Assembly (NCBI GenBank): GCA_041287865.1
Contig: JBGGMV010000028.1
Location: forward strand, 1 to 64,000
DNA length: 64,000 bases
Direction of reading: 5' to 3'
Source: JAPWJZ01 sp041287865
Lineage (GTDB): Bacteria; Pseudomonadota; Alphaproteobacteria; Micavibrionales; UBA2020
In this document: in pieces, positions 32,352-41,479 of the stretch
Layout of the letters: every line of letters starts with the position of its first letter
How positions within the stretch are numbered: position 1 is the stretch's first letter
Notes under the pieces: generated by a model
The model's input: the letters and a program-made list of their open reading frames with translations, nothing else
Told to the model about the DNA's origin: nothing
The model's database searches: none
Position numbers and translations under genes: made by a program

Positions 32352-33791
32352 ATGAAACTGCTTCGCAAACAATTGCTGGCAACCGTCACGGGGCTGACGC
32401 TCGCTTTTGGCTCGGCCGCATATGGGCAGGTCACGACGCAGAAAGAACGTCCGCAGGATCTGCAGACCGTCACACAGAATTACAATACGAAAGATTCCAA
32501 GGAGCTCGCCGCGCTCGAGGGACGCATCAACACCAACCGCCCCTCGCATACGCCGCGCATCGTTTATATTGACCCCGATCATATGAGCACATGGCTGCAG
32601 CTGACCGCCAACGTCAATGCCTATCCCTCCATGCTCGCGCAATATCTGGCGACCAAGAACGTCACCACTATCAGCGTACCCGCGCTGGCCGGCATCGCCT
32701 CCGCATCACTATCGGTGCAGCCCGCCGCCGCCGTACCGCAACTGTCGGGCGCCAAGGGCGAGCAACTGGATGGCGCGGCCTGCCTTGTGACGCCTTACAA
32801 CCCGTCGCTTCCCGCCAATCTTTACCTGCGCAAGCAATTCCTGCTGGGTAATCCGTCCACAGGCCAAAGCGCAGACGCGCTGTCGGGCCGCTCGCTCGAC
32901 GTTTCCATCAACCGCCAGCAGATGGCGGAGATTGTGAACGCGCGCGAAGCCTGGCGCTGCTTTGACAATATCTATACCGCGCAATTCACCACCACCACGA
33001 ATTTCGACCGCGTGATGGCGCTGCACCGCCACGAAACCTTCGCCGACCTCGGCGGGTTGATGCAGGCGGTAAAGGATGGCGCGCCGACGCAGCTGATCGA
33101 GGAATTCGCCGATTTCCGCGCCGCCATGACCGGCCTGACCGAAAGCCCGCGCGGCAAGGTGTTCAAGGCGGGCGAGACGCCTTTCTACGGCTCCGTCGTC
33201 TATGCGACATATCCCGCGTTGACCGAGTTGCAATCGCGCATCGATAAAATGGGCGTGGAAAAATTCCGCGAGATGACGCCGGAGCAGATGCGCGACATGG
33301 CGAATGATATCGTCACGCAGAAGAGCCTGACCGACAAGCAAGGCCTGCAGCTGATGGGCGTGGCGCTACTGGGCCCCGACTATTTCAAGTCGCTGGAAGC
33401 AGGCGGAGCCCCTAAAGAAAAAATTGACGAAGCACGCAGTTTCGTCGTCAGTATCCTCAAGCAACGCGCGACGGCGATCGAGCGCGCGGTCAAACCCGCA
33501 GCGCCGGGCGAGGCCTATGTCGAACTGGTGCCGGGGGAAATGATCTATGAGCTTGCTGCCCGCGCGATCGAGGGCGACAAGGCCGTCGCCGCGAACCCAG
33601 ACGATATCGGCGCAAGATTGAAGGCGCGCCAGAAACTGATGGACGAGGTGCGGGAAAAGGCCGATGCCAACCCCGCGCATGGCGCATTGATGATGCAGAT
33701 CATGCACGGCATCTTCAACAGCGACCCATGGCTGGAGCGCGGCAAGCCGGAACCGCCGCCGGCCCCCAAAATTCCGATGCACAGGGCGTAA
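32352..33791 (+). CDS. Exported metallopeptidase-like protein, degenerate active site
   Basis: A 479-residue protein with AGGG seven bases before its ATG and a signal peptide of about 25 residues ending AAYGQ. It is a paralogue of the next gene along its length: IVYIDPDHMSTWLQ for IDYDHVSTWYS, ACLVTPYNP, HRHETFADLGGLM for RAETFADIGGVM, and MGVEKFREMTPEQMRDMA. The partner has HEAWH where this one has REAWR (residues 188-192), so both zinc-binding His are replaced by Arg while the Glu and the downstream ETFAD motif remain. It is therefore probably an inactive pseudoenzyme, perhaps a binding or inhibitory partner of the active copy. Confidence 0.75.
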   Translation: MKLLRKQLLATVTGLTLAFGSAAYGQVTTQKERPQDLQTVTQNYNTKDSKELAALEGRINTNRPSHTPRIVYIDPDHMSTWLQLTANVNAYPSMLAQYLATKNVTTISVPALAGIASASLSVQPAAAVPQLSGAKGEQLDGAACLVTPYNPSLPANLYLRKQFLLGNPSTGQSADALSGRSLDVSINRQQMAEIVNAREAWRCFDNIYTAQFTTTTNFDRVMALHRHETFADLGGLMQAVKDGAPTQLIEEFADFRAAMTGLTESPRGKVFKAGETPFYGSVVYATYPALTELQSRIDKMGVEKFREMTPEQMRDMANDIVTQKSLTDKQGLQLMGVALLGPDYFKSLEAGGAPKEKIDEARSFVVSILKQRATAIERAVKPAAPGEAYVELVPGEMIYELAARAIEGDKAVAANPDDIGARLKARQKLMDEVREKADANPAHGALMMQIMHGIFNSDPWLERGKPEPPPAPKIPMHRA

Positions 33792-35195
33792 ATGACAAGC
33801 TTGAAGAAATTATTGCTGGCGACGACGGCGGGGGTGGTTCTCCTCCTCGCCGGGCTTGGCACTTATTCGTCGCTGGCCGACCAGCCTGTCAGGCCCGAGC
33901 CCGCCGCCATTACCGCCACGACGACGAACACGCTGCCCGCCCCGCCCGCCGCGACGGCGGTTAAGGCGCCGACGCTCGCCACGATCATAAGCGATTATAA
34001 TACCGTCGCCTCGAAACGCCTGCGGAGCCTCGAGGATGAATTCAACAAGACGCGCGCGCCCGGCGCGCCCGCCATCGTCTTTATCGATTACGACCATGTG
34101 AGCACATGGTATTCGATGGCCGAAGGGCCCGAAAGCCTCGATAAAGCCATCGGTGATTACCTGCAGGTGCGCACCGGAAAAACCTACGACGCCGAAACGC
34201 TGAACGAACTGGCGCTCGCGATGGACGCGCTGCAGCCCGTGGCCTTCACCACCGGCAAGAACAATCCAGGCCCCTGCCTTGTGGTGCCGGAATATCCGGG
34301 TTTCGGCCTGCATGACTTCATTTCCACCGGCTTCAACGTGAACGGCACCAACCAGCTGGGCGGCAAGATCCTCAGCCTCCACATCACGCCGCAGGAATTC
34401 GGCGATTACGCCAATGCGCACGAGGCCTGGCACTGCACCGACATGAAATTCCGCACCGATGTGGATGGATTTGGCCTTGTCCGCGCGGTCAAGGAAAACC
34501 GCGCCGAGACCTTCGCCGATATCGGCGGCGTGATGGAAAGCATCAAGAATGGCGCAAACCTGACCATCATCGACAAGGTGGCGGCGATGCGGGCGACATG
34601 GATTTATTCGACCGGCCCCGCGCGCGTCAAGCACGTGCCCGACACCCACCCCGACCATTACAAGAGCATCGTCTACCACACGCACCCCGGCCTTTTCGCG
34701 CTGAAAGAGCGCATACAGGAAATGGGCATGGAAAAATTCCGCGCCATGAGCCGCGCCGAGATGCGCGAGATGGCCTATGAAATCACCGCCGAAAGCTCGC
34801 TGACCTTCGTCGAGGCCGCGTCGCTGCAGACCTATTACACCACCGGCAAGATCACGACGGGCGCGGGCGCATCGGTCAACCAGTTGCAGGAAATTTCGGC
34901 TGGCGCGCTGCGCAACCCGACCGCCGCCGAAAAAACCGCGATGCAGCAGGATAGCGCCGCCGCCGAAAAAATCACCGCCGCAGGCGATTCCGCGCTGGTC
35001 GTGGCGATGCGCAAGCGCGCGGACGAGCTGGGCGGGCAGAACTTTGCCAATAAACTTAAAGCGCGTCAGGAAATGACCGATCGCCTGCGCGAACAATTCA
35101 CCACCAGCACGGCGCGCAAATCGACCGAAGCGCAGCTGAAATCGCTGCTCTATTCCGACCCGCACCTTTCGGTGCCGAAGCCGCCGGGGTCTTAA
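33792..35195 (+). CDS. Exported HEXXH zinc-metallopeptidase-like protein
   Basis: A 467-residue protein whose ATG directly follows the upstream stop. A signal peptide or anchor (LLLATTAGVVLLLAGLGTYSS) is followed by a Pro/Ala/Thr-rich linker to about 60. NAHEAWHCTD (H210-E-A-W-H214) is an HEXXH zinc site, and RAETFADIGG (E239) supplies the likely third ligand, as in gluzincin-type sites. No assigned peptidase family is recognised. The tandem neighbour upstream has lost both His. Candidates for its role are cleavage of surface or host proteins; substrates are unknown. It converges with the RNase J-like gene. Confidence 0.75.
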   Translation: MTSLKKLLLATTAGVVLLLAGLGTYSSLADQPVRPEPAAITATTTNTLPAPPAATAVKAPTLATIISDYNTVASKRLRSLEDEFNKTRAPGAPAIVFIDYDHVSTWYSMAEGPESLDKAIGDYLQVRTGKTYDAETLNELALAMDALQPVAFTTGKNNPGPCLVVPEYPGFGLHDFISTGFNVNGTNQLGGKILSLHITPQEFGDYANAHEAWHCTDMKFRTDVDGFGLVRAVKENRAETFADIGGVMESIKNGANLTIIDKVAAMRATWIYSTGPARVKHVPDTHPDHYKSIVYHTHPGLFALKERIQEMGMEKFRAMSRAEMREMAYEITAESSLTFVEAASLQTYYTTGKITTGAGASVNQLQEISAGALRNPTAAEKTAMQQDSAAAEKITAAGDSALVVAMRKRADELGGQNFANKLKARQEMTDRLREQFTTSTARKSTEAQLKSLLYSDPHLSVPKPPGS

Positions 35196-35196
35196 A

Positions 35197-36825
35197 TCAT
35201 TTCGGATTGACGTTGAAGATCTTGGGCCGCTTGACCTTGCCGTTGTTATTGGCGGGTGCGGGCTGTTCGGCGCCGGTTTTTTCCTGCGGCGCGTTGATCT
35301 GCATATAGTTTTTATCGTACCAGTTCTGGCCCTGCAGGGTTTTGAAGCCGGTGAATTTCGGTTTGCCCTTGGTGGCGGGGTTGGTCGAGGTGACGCCGTC
35401 CTTGGTGATTTTCAGCACATCGCCGTTGTCGGCGGCGACGACTTTCGCGCCGGCTTTTTCCAGCGCTTCCTTGTTGGCGCCGCGCAGGTGTTCGTCGCCG
35501 TGGATGGGCAGCACGGTTTTCGCGCCCACCATGGCCGCGAATTGCATCAACTCGGGAAGTCTCGCGTGGGCCTGCGAGTACAGCGGGAAATCCTGCTTGG
35601 TCAGCACGGTGAATCCCTTGGCGCGCAGCACGGAGAGAACGCGCTCGCGCGAGCTTTCCTGTCCCGGGATGCTGGGCGCGCAGAAAACGATGATATCGGT
35701 TTTTTTGTCCAGCTTCAGCGAGGGATGCGTACCATCGGCTGCGCGCGGCAGCGTAGAATTGGGCTGGCCGGCGGCGCCGGTAACAATCACGACGCTGTCG
35801 CCGGGCTTGCTGTCGGCGAGGTCCTTGGCCGATTTGCCGCGGTCGAGCACGCGCACTTCCAGCGGCTTGCCGACAGTATCGGATAGCGAGAGACCGGTTT
35901 CTTTAAGGGCCGAGAGCGCCTGTTCGTGGCTCCAGCCCGAAACCCAGAGGGTGCGGCCGTCATCCGCCGTCACCTTAGCGATCGAGGCGACATTTTCCTC
36001 GTAACCGCTCATAACGGCGATGATGAAGCGTTTGCGGGGGTTTTGTTCCATCAGCTCGTGCAGCGTTTCGCGCACTTCTTCCTCGGTCGTCAGCGGCACG
36101 TCGCGGTCGGCGCCAGTTGAATCGAGCAGCAGAAGATCAACGGGTTTGTTGACGGTCTTTTTAAACTGTTCTTCGTTCCAGGCCGGGCCCCAGACGACGG
36201 TAGGGTCGAGCTTGAAATCGCCGGGGTGCAGGATATTTCCCGCAGGGCTTTCGATGAAATAACCGACCGACTGCGGCGTCGAATGGCTGACCCAGAAGGC
36301 GTTCATCTTCAGAGCGCCTTCCTGCACCGGCTTGCCGGGGGCGATGGAAATCATTTCCGGCCATTCGTCAGGGTCCAGCCCTGCGTTGGCCAGCTCCTGC
36401 TCGAGGCGCTTCAGCGTATAGGGCGTCGCATAAATTTTCGGCACTTCATAGCCCTGCAGCAGCATGAAGCTGATCGCGCCCATATGGTCGCTGTGGTTGT
36501 GGGTGAGGAAGATGGCGTCGAGCGGCTCCGCCGCCGCGACCATATTTCCGTCGGCGCCGCGCTTGTTCAGGAAGCGCGAATAATCGGCCACGATGGTGTC
36601 GCAGGCCGCAAGCTCGGGGTATTCGGGATAGCGCGCATCGCCCATCAGCACGCCCGCGTCGAACAGCACGCGGGTGGTCTTTTTCTCGCCAAGGCTGTTG
36701 GTTTCGGAGAATTCGCAGAGCGAGGTATTCGCGCCGATGCGGTGCTTGTTGTTGCCGCCCAGCAGGTGCCAGAAAATCTTCGGTGCTCTATCGTCTGCTG
36801 GATCCATTTTATCAGAAGGTGCCAT
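35197..36825 (-). CDS. RNase J-like metallo-beta-lactamase/beta-CASP protein
   Basis: A 542-residue protein. LTHNHSDHMGAI is the HxHxDH zinc site, HPGDFKLDP follows, then LLLDSTGADRD and the beta-CASP region (VVIVTGAAGQPNSTL, CAPSIPGQESSRERVL, YSQAHARLPEL, VLPIHGDEHLR), in the order of ribonuclease J. The family processes and degrades RNA. It differs from the standard alphaproteobacterial RNase J in its start (FWHLLGGNNKHRIGAN) and motif C, which reads SQAH instead of SGH, so it is a divergent paralogue. The C-terminal 60 residues are extra and end KVKRPKIFNVNPK, slightly reminiscent of the ankyrin tail motif. AGGAGG lies before the ATG. Confidence 0.82.
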   Translation of the reverse strand: MAPSDKMDPADDRAPKIFWHLLGGNNKHRIGANTSLCEFSETNSLGEKKTTRVLFDAGVLMGDARYPEYPELAACDTIVADYSRFLNKRGADGNMVAAAEPLDAIFLTHNHSDHMGAISFMLLQGYEVPKIYATPYTLKRLEQELANAGLDPDEWPEMISIAPGKPVQEGALKMNAFWVSHSTPQSVGYFIESPAGNILHPGDFKLDPTVVWGPAWNEEQFKKTVNKPVDLLLLDSTGADRDVPLTTEEEVRETLHELMEQNPRKRFIIAVMSGYEENVASIAKVTADDGRTLWVSGWSHEQALSALKETGLSLSDTVGKPLEVRVLDRGKSAKDLADSKPGDSVVIVTGAAGQPNSTLPRAADGTHPSLKLDKKTDIIVFCAPSIPGQESSRERVLSVLRAKGFTVLTKQDFPLYSQAHARLPELMQFAAMVGAKTVLPIHGDEHLRGANKEALEKAGAKVVAADNGDVLKITKDGVTSTNPATKGKPKFTGFKTLQGQNWYDKNYMQINAPQEKTGAEQPAPANNNGKVKRPKIFNVNPK

Positions 36826-37043
36826 CAGCTGACCTCCTGCATTTCGCCGGCGAGGCGTATCCAGGCCCAGAGGATCGATTCCAGGTAGATCTTGCGGGGT
36901 GGATCGGGCGGGCCGCCAAACGCCGGCAGCGCGGTCACCATGGCCTTGAGCGCATCCAGCGTCAGCGAGATGCGGTCAGTGTCAGGGTAGGCCTGCATAA
37001 GCTCCTGCGCGATCGCGTCGCGGTCCTTCCAGGATAGCGGCAT
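36825..37043 (-). CDS. iscX: Fe-S cluster assembly protein IscX
   Basis: A 72-residue acidic protein with the IscX pattern throughout: LSWKDRDAIAQELMQAYPD, then a central helix and YLESILWAWIRLAGEM. In E. coli IscX is a small iron-binding partner of the IscS-IscU machinery that tunes desulfurase activity. It is normally linked to isc genes; here it stands alone, overlapping the RNase J-like gene (stop/start at 36825). Compared with E. coli it has a few extra C-terminal residues and keeps the WxD-type first helix and the final EAILL-like helix. Confidence 0.85.
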   Translation of the reverse strand: MPLSWKDRDAIAQELMQAYPDTDRISLTLDALKAMVTALPAFGGPPDPPRKIYLESILWAWIRLAGEMQEVS

Positions 37044-37224
37044 CGTTTTCCCGATTTCTATAGGTGTTTTATGATTCGTACCCTAGCAGCGGCCTTTCGG
37101 GCTGTCGATACGGTAAATAACTTTTATGATAAAAGATGAACAAGTTCAAAGACTTGTCGTTTTTGAACGAATGCCATAATAATATTTTACGGTTAAGAGG
37201 AGAAGGCCGGCAGCCGCAGGGCGG

Positions 37225-38565
37225 TTATTCGTCGGGCTCGCCTTCGCGGCCCTCGCCGGGCTTTTTGAAGTCAAGCTCGGCCGCGAAAACGGAGGCTTCC
37301 ATCACCACCATCTCTTCCATGCGGCGGTAGATATCGCCCATCTGCTGCAGCTTCAGCGCGTTGATCGAGCCCTGTTCACGCACGATCTCCTCGGGCGCGT
37401 TGACCATGCGCACGATGTATTCGGGGTTGTGGAAGCGGTCCTTGGTCAGCGCTTCCATGAGCTCGCGGTAACTGACGCCGTTCGGGCCGGTATAGGTATT
37501 GGCCGCCGGCACGCCGCCCGCGAGGCGCAGCGCGGAGGTATTGATCTCGGAGCCCGAGGCGCGTTCGGACAGCATCTGGCCGACGACGTTGTAGACCGTG
37601 TTCAGGCGCGCGTTGCGCGAGCGGCGATAGAGCATCTGTTCACGCCCCTGCGCCGTATTCAGCGCCTGTTCCGGGATCGGGTCCATCGAGGTGGGGGAGA
37701 GCATGAAGCGCTGCACGTCGATGAAGATCTTGCGGTTTTCGGCGACGCTCATGTCATAGGTCAGCTTGTCGCCCCAGAGGATCTCGGGCAGGCTCAGGTG
37801 CTTCTGGCGCGTGATGGCGGGAGCCGCCGGCAGGGTTCCGCATCCCTGGTTGCCGCGTGCGGGATCGTAATAGGTCGTGCAGAAATCACTCCAGAGCTTG
37901 TTAAGTTCGACTGCCTGGCCCTTGTCCGCCGTGGTGCCGATCGCGTTGTTACGGCGCACCATGTCTTCCTTGGCATAGCCCATCGTCATGGCGTTGGCCA
38001 TGCGCTCGACCTTGGAGGGGCCGCAACCGGCAGGCAAGCCGCCGCAGCCCGCGTTGGGGCGCATCATGCTGTCCACCTGGCAGGTAAGCTCGTTGGGCAC
38101 ATAGCGGCGGCGCGCCTCGACCTGCGCATGCTGCTTGGCGGCGATGCCTTCGTTCAGCAATTCGGCGTCGACCAGCGAGCCCAGCTGGCGGCTCTGGTCC
38201 ATGGGCGCGGCGGAAAGCTGCTTGGTCATGTCCATCAGCGCGGGCAGGAAGTCGTTCTGCCACCAGCTGGAAAGGCCGGCGCGGATATTGGTGTCGAATT
38301 CGTAAAGACGCAGCAGCATTTCATAGGTCGCGGTATTGGTCAGGTCTTCGTCGATGAAGTCCATTTCCTGGTTGATGAAGTCCAGGATCTTGGCGCGGAT
38401 GTCAGAGGCCAGGTCGGAGAGGTTGTTGGAGGCGTTGGGGGCCTGTTCGCACTGGGCGTAAGCGGCCGTAGGCATGGCAGAGACGGCCATCAGCAGGCAG
38501 GCGAAAAGCACGCCGAAGCAGCGGGAGAAGCGGAACCGTGATGATGTAATGGATTCTGCGCTCAT
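37225..38565 (-). CDS. T4SS-linked exported protein, paralogue 4 of 4
   Basis: A 446-residue protein, the last of four tandem paralogues. It has an N-terminal signal or anchor (FGVLFACLLMAVSAMPTAAYA) with one Cys just after it (AQCEQAP), then helices and the family motif WWQNDFLPALMDMTKQLS (compare the others). A central Cys-bearing segment has PNAGCGGLPAGCGPS and FCTTYYDPARGNQGC, the position where the other three read FCDP-type. Near the C-terminus TKDRFHNPEY is the family phrase. The tail is acidic (EGREGEPDE). No family recognised. Position downstream of TcpQ/icmT suggests a role in the Dot/Icm apparatus (inference). Confidence 0.75.
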   Translation of the reverse strand: MSAESITSSRFRFSRCFGVLFACLLMAVSAMPTAAYAQCEQAPNASNNLSDLASDIRAKILDFINQEMDFIDEDLTNTATYEMLLRLYEFDTNIRAGLSSWWQNDFLPALMDMTKQLSAAPMDQSRQLGSLVDAELLNEGIAAKQHAQVEARRRYVPNELTCQVDSMMRPNAGCGGLPAGCGPSKVERMANAMTMGYAKEDMVRRNNAIGTTADKGQAVELNKLWSDFCTTYYDPARGNQGCGTLPAAPAITRQKHLSLPEILWGDKLTYDMSVAENRKIFIDVQRFMLSPTSMDPIPEQALNTAQGREQMLYRRSRNARLNTVYNVVGQMLSERASGSEINTSALRLAGGVPAANTYTGPNGVSYRELMEALTKDRFHNPEYIVRMVNAPEEIVREQGSINALKLQQMGDIYRRMEEMVVMEASVFAAELDFKKPGEGREGEPDE

Positions 38566-38574
38566 GTCAGCTTC

Positions 38575-39915
38575 CTATTCCTGGTTCCGCCATTGCTCGC
38601 CGCCCTGCTTGGCCTGGCCATGCTTCTGTTCAAGCATATTGGCGGTCTGGATGGCATAGACGGTTGCGATTTTCTCGGTTTTCTCGATCATCTTGTAGAG
38701 CATCATCAGGTTATAAGCCTGCAGGTAAACTTCTTTCTGCTGCGTGGCGCCCTCGCTGTCGCCCAGCTCGACGTAGTAGTTCGGGTCCCACAGCTGCTCG
38801 ATCACCGACTGGCGCAGCTCGCGCTCGGAAGCGCGCGGGGAAGCGTCGGTCACGCCCAGCTTCTGGCGCAGCTGCTGCACCTGCGGCGAGGCCTGGCCCG
38901 GCGTGCGTTCGCCGAAGAGGCTGGTCACCAGCGCGGTCACGGCGTCCATCTGGGCGAGGTATTCGCGGTTCTGCATGCGCTGCTCGACGCCCTCGGGCGT
39001 GTTCAGCACCTGCTGCTTGAACGGCGCCGGGATGTCGAAGCCCGTGAGGTTATAGGTCAGGTGCTGCATGGCGAGGCGGTTGGCCTGCGCCTCGTTCGCG
39101 GAGACGATCATCGGCACGGTATCGATGGTTTCGCGCGAGAAGATCGTGCGGCCGGCGTTCACGTCGCCGCCCGGGATAAAGCCGGGCGTGCCCGCGGGGC
39201 AGCCCGCGGTATTGTCGTTATCGGCGGGATCGCAGAAGTTCTGCACGTATTCGCGGAAACGGCCGTTGGCGAAGGTAGGAGGACCCTGCTCGCCGATCGA
39301 GCCGGTCTTGTTGTTACCGTTGGTGTTCGCGTCTTCGGCGAGACCCTGCGAGACGAATTTACCGGTACGCATGGCCGAGTTCATGCCGCGCGCCGTGGTG
39401 TCGAAACGGCAGGTCTGGTCGGTCGTCTGGTATTGCTTCTTGGCGTCAATCTCGGTTTCCTGGATGTCGCGCGAGTTTTCGCCGATGTCGTCCGAGTCAA
39501 AGAGGAAGCCCAGTTTGCGCGAGCCTTCCGAGGTGGAGCCCGAGAGCTGCTTGGTCATGTCCTGCCAGGCTTCGAGCCATTTGTCCCAGAACCACGCAAG
39601 CTTGGTCAGGATCGCCGTCTGCATCGCCTCGAGCGCGAGGATCAGCGTCGCCTGCCCTGCCGTAATGATGCCCTGATAGGCAAGGGGCAGCGCGCCGACA
39701 GGCGCCAGGAAGGCGGCGTTCAGCGCGGTGGTATTGGCGGTAATGGCGGCAGTCATCGCCGCGATCACCTGCGGATCAGTCTCGCAGAACTGCGAGCGCG
39801 CGGGCTTGACCGTGGCGGCGGCCAGCAGGCCTGCGACGGCCAGCGCCGAGAGGAAGAAGAGCGCCTTGCGGGCCTTCGGTCCTAGATTCTTGCTGACAAG
39901 AGATGTGATGCCCAT
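38575..39915 (-). CDS. T4SS-linked exported protein, paralogue 3 of 4
   Basis: A 446-residue paralogue, 9 nt upstream of the fourth copy. N-terminal helix (FFLSALAVAGLLAAATV) followed by one Cys (RSQFCETD), a second hydrophobic stretch (AAFLAPVGALPLAYQGIITAG), then FWDKWLEAWQDMTKQLSG, which shares DMTKQLS with the fourth copy. The central motif is NFCDPADNDNTAGC. It lacks the RF phrase near the C-terminus, which reads LWDPNYYVEL instead. It ends in an acidic WRNQE. Copies three and four resemble each other more than one and two. Confidence 0.75.
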   Translation of the reverse strand: MGITSLVSKNLGPKARKALFFLSALAVAGLLAAATVKPARSQFCETDPQVIAAMTAAITANTTALNAAFLAPVGALPLAYQGIITAGQATLILALEAMQTAILTKLAWFWDKWLEAWQDMTKQLSGSTSEGSRKLGFLFDSDDIGENSRDIQETEIDAKKQYQTTDQTCRFDTTARGMNSAMRTGKFVSQGLAEDANTNGNNKTGSIGEQGPPTFANGRFREYVQNFCDPADNDNTAGCPAGTPGFIPGGDVNAGRTIFSRETIDTVPMIVSANEAQANRLAMQHLTYNLTGFDIPAPFKQQVLNTPEGVEQRMQNREYLAQMDAVTALVTSLFGERTPGQASPQVQQLRQKLGVTDASPRASERELRQSVIEQLWDPNYYVELGDSEGATQQKEVYLQAYNLMMLYKMIEKTEKIATVYAIQTANMLEQKHGQAKQGGEQWRNQE

Positions 39916-39922
39916 GGGATCC

Positions 39923-41479
39923 TTACTCCTGGCTCTTCAGCGTTTCGACTTCGGGCAGCGGCGCGTCTTCGGCCAGAAGCGAGACCTGTACCGCGAGCGC
40001 CAGCGCCTGGCGTTCCAGAAGCTCGAAATAGTCGCGCAGCTCCATCAGGTAGAAGGTGCTGAGCGTCAGTTTTTCCATGTCGATCTCGCCTTCGTTGCCG
40101 ATCAGGTTCGCGGCGTATTTCTGGCTGTTGAAGCGGTCGATCGTCATCGCGTGCATGACTTCGCGGTAACTGGGGTTGGCCGCGATTTCGGCCAGCGGGA
40201 TGTTCGCGTCACGGCGCAGCTGTTCGACCCAGTTGGTGGTCGGGTTGGTCGGGTCCTGGCGCGTGCCGGGCATGCGCCATGAAACAATCAGCTGCGGCAC
40301 CGAGCGGATGGCGGCATAGCGGGCAAGATAGGCGCGGCGGTCCATCCAGCGCTCGTGGCCCTGTGGCGTGCGGAAGCTCTCGATCGGAATAGGGTCGCCC
40401 GTCGGGTCGCCCATGGTGTTGTTCAGCAGCTGCTTGACCATCTCGGCGTCTTTCTGGCGCGGCGGGCCGCCGCCGGCGGTGACCATCTTGCCGGCCGAGT
40501 TGTCGTTGACCGGAATGGTGAGCGCGTTATAGAGACGCTTCGTGACCTGCGTGTCGGCGTTGTAATAGTTGGGGTCGGAGGTGGCGGCGCAGTTGTTGGA
40601 GCCCTGGTTGTCGGTCGGGTCGCAGAAAAGGCGGTTGAACACGTCGCCTTCGGAGTTGATGTGCTTGCTCGAACTCTGCTGGGAGGGCACGCCCTGCTTG
40701 TTGCTGGCCGCTTGCGTCGCTTCATCTTCCCAGGCGCCGCGCATGCCGGTGGCAAAGCCCGCCTGCATGCCCATGCCGCCCGTGTTGGTGGCGGCGATAC
40801 AGGCGTTTTCAGGCGGCTTCAGCTGGTTGGAGTTTTTCTTGTCGTCGGCCATGTTGGCCAGGTTCTGCTTGTTCTGGATGTAGGCGTCCATGCCGGCCTG
40901 GAAGTCGTGGTTCTGCTGCACGGTCGCGGTGTTGAGCTGGTCGACCATCGCCATCAGCGCGGGTTTCAGGTTGTACCAGAACATCGTGTCCCACCAGTCG
41001 ATCAGGTTCAGCTCGAACTGGTTGAGGTTGCCCAGCAGCGCGGCCATCATGTAGTCGATCATGCCGCCCAGGAAGCCTTCGAGGCCGAGGTAGGTCTGCG
41101 ACGACGGCGTGGTCAGGCCGTAGGGCGAGGTCGAGGAGGTCGCCATGATGATGGTCGGCGGGAGGACCGAGGCGAGGTTCTCGATCAGCAGGTCGAAGGC
41201 GGTCTGGATCGCCGTCTGCGCGGTCGAGGACATCGACGGGTTGTCGCAAAGGTAGAGCGGGCAGGCCGGCGGGAAGCCGAGGCAGAAGCCGGGCGAGACG
41301 AAAATCGGCGGCGCGGGCGGCAGCACCGCCTGGCCCTGGCACTGGCTGTCGTAAGAAAGCACGATGTTATAACCGGCCAGGAACGACATGATGACGATCG
41401 CCATCAAGGGCGTGCGTCCCGCTTTGAATTTTTGCGAGAAGGAAGAGAGCTTGCTCTTTATGTCAGACCAGATTTTCAT
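39923..41479 (-). CDS. T4SS-linked exported protein, paralogue 2 of 4
   Basis: The longest copy at 518 residues. After the N-terminal helix (LMAIVIMSFLAGYNIVLS) come four Cys: QCQGQ, GFCLGF, PACPLY and LCDNP, as in copy one. A large hydrophobic region (FDLLIENLASVLPPTIIMA, FLGGMIDYMMAALLGNLNQF) precedes the family motif FWYNLKPALMAMVDQL. The central motif is LFCDPTDNQGSNNC, and TIDRFNSQKY is the C-terminal family phrase. It overlaps copy one by 4 nt, so the two are coupled. Function not known; four Cys and periplasmic location suggest disulfide-stabilised structure. Confidence 0.75.
   Translation of the reverse strand: MKIWSDIKSKLSSFSQKFKAGRTPLMAIVIMSFLAGYNIVLSYDSQCQGQAVLPPAPPIFVSPGFCLGFPPACPLYLCDNPSMSSTAQTAIQTAFDLLIENLASVLPPTIIMATSSTSPYGLTTPSSQTYLGLEGFLGGMIDYMMAALLGNLNQFELNLIDWWDTMFWYNLKPALMAMVDQLNTATVQQNHDFQAGMDAYIQNKQNLANMADDKKNSNQLKPPENACIAATNTGGMGMQAGFATGMRGAWEDEATQAASNKQGVPSQQSSSKHINSEGDVFNRLFCDPTDNQGSNNCAATSDPNYYNADTQVTKRLYNALTIPVNDNSAGKMVTAGGGPPRQKDAEMVKQLLNNTMGDPTGDPIPIESFRTPQGHERWMDRRAYLARYAAIRSVPQLIVSWRMPGTRQDPTNPTTNWVEQLRRDANIPLAEIAANPSYREVMHAMTIDRFNSQKYAANLIGNEGEIDMEKLTLSTFYLMELRDYFELLERQALALAVQVSLLAEDAPLPEVETLKSQE

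Noticed and set aside
33810..35165. 451-residue minus-strand ORF opposite the HEXXH gene
   Set aside because: Shadow; the plus frame has signal peptide, paralogue and catalytic motif.
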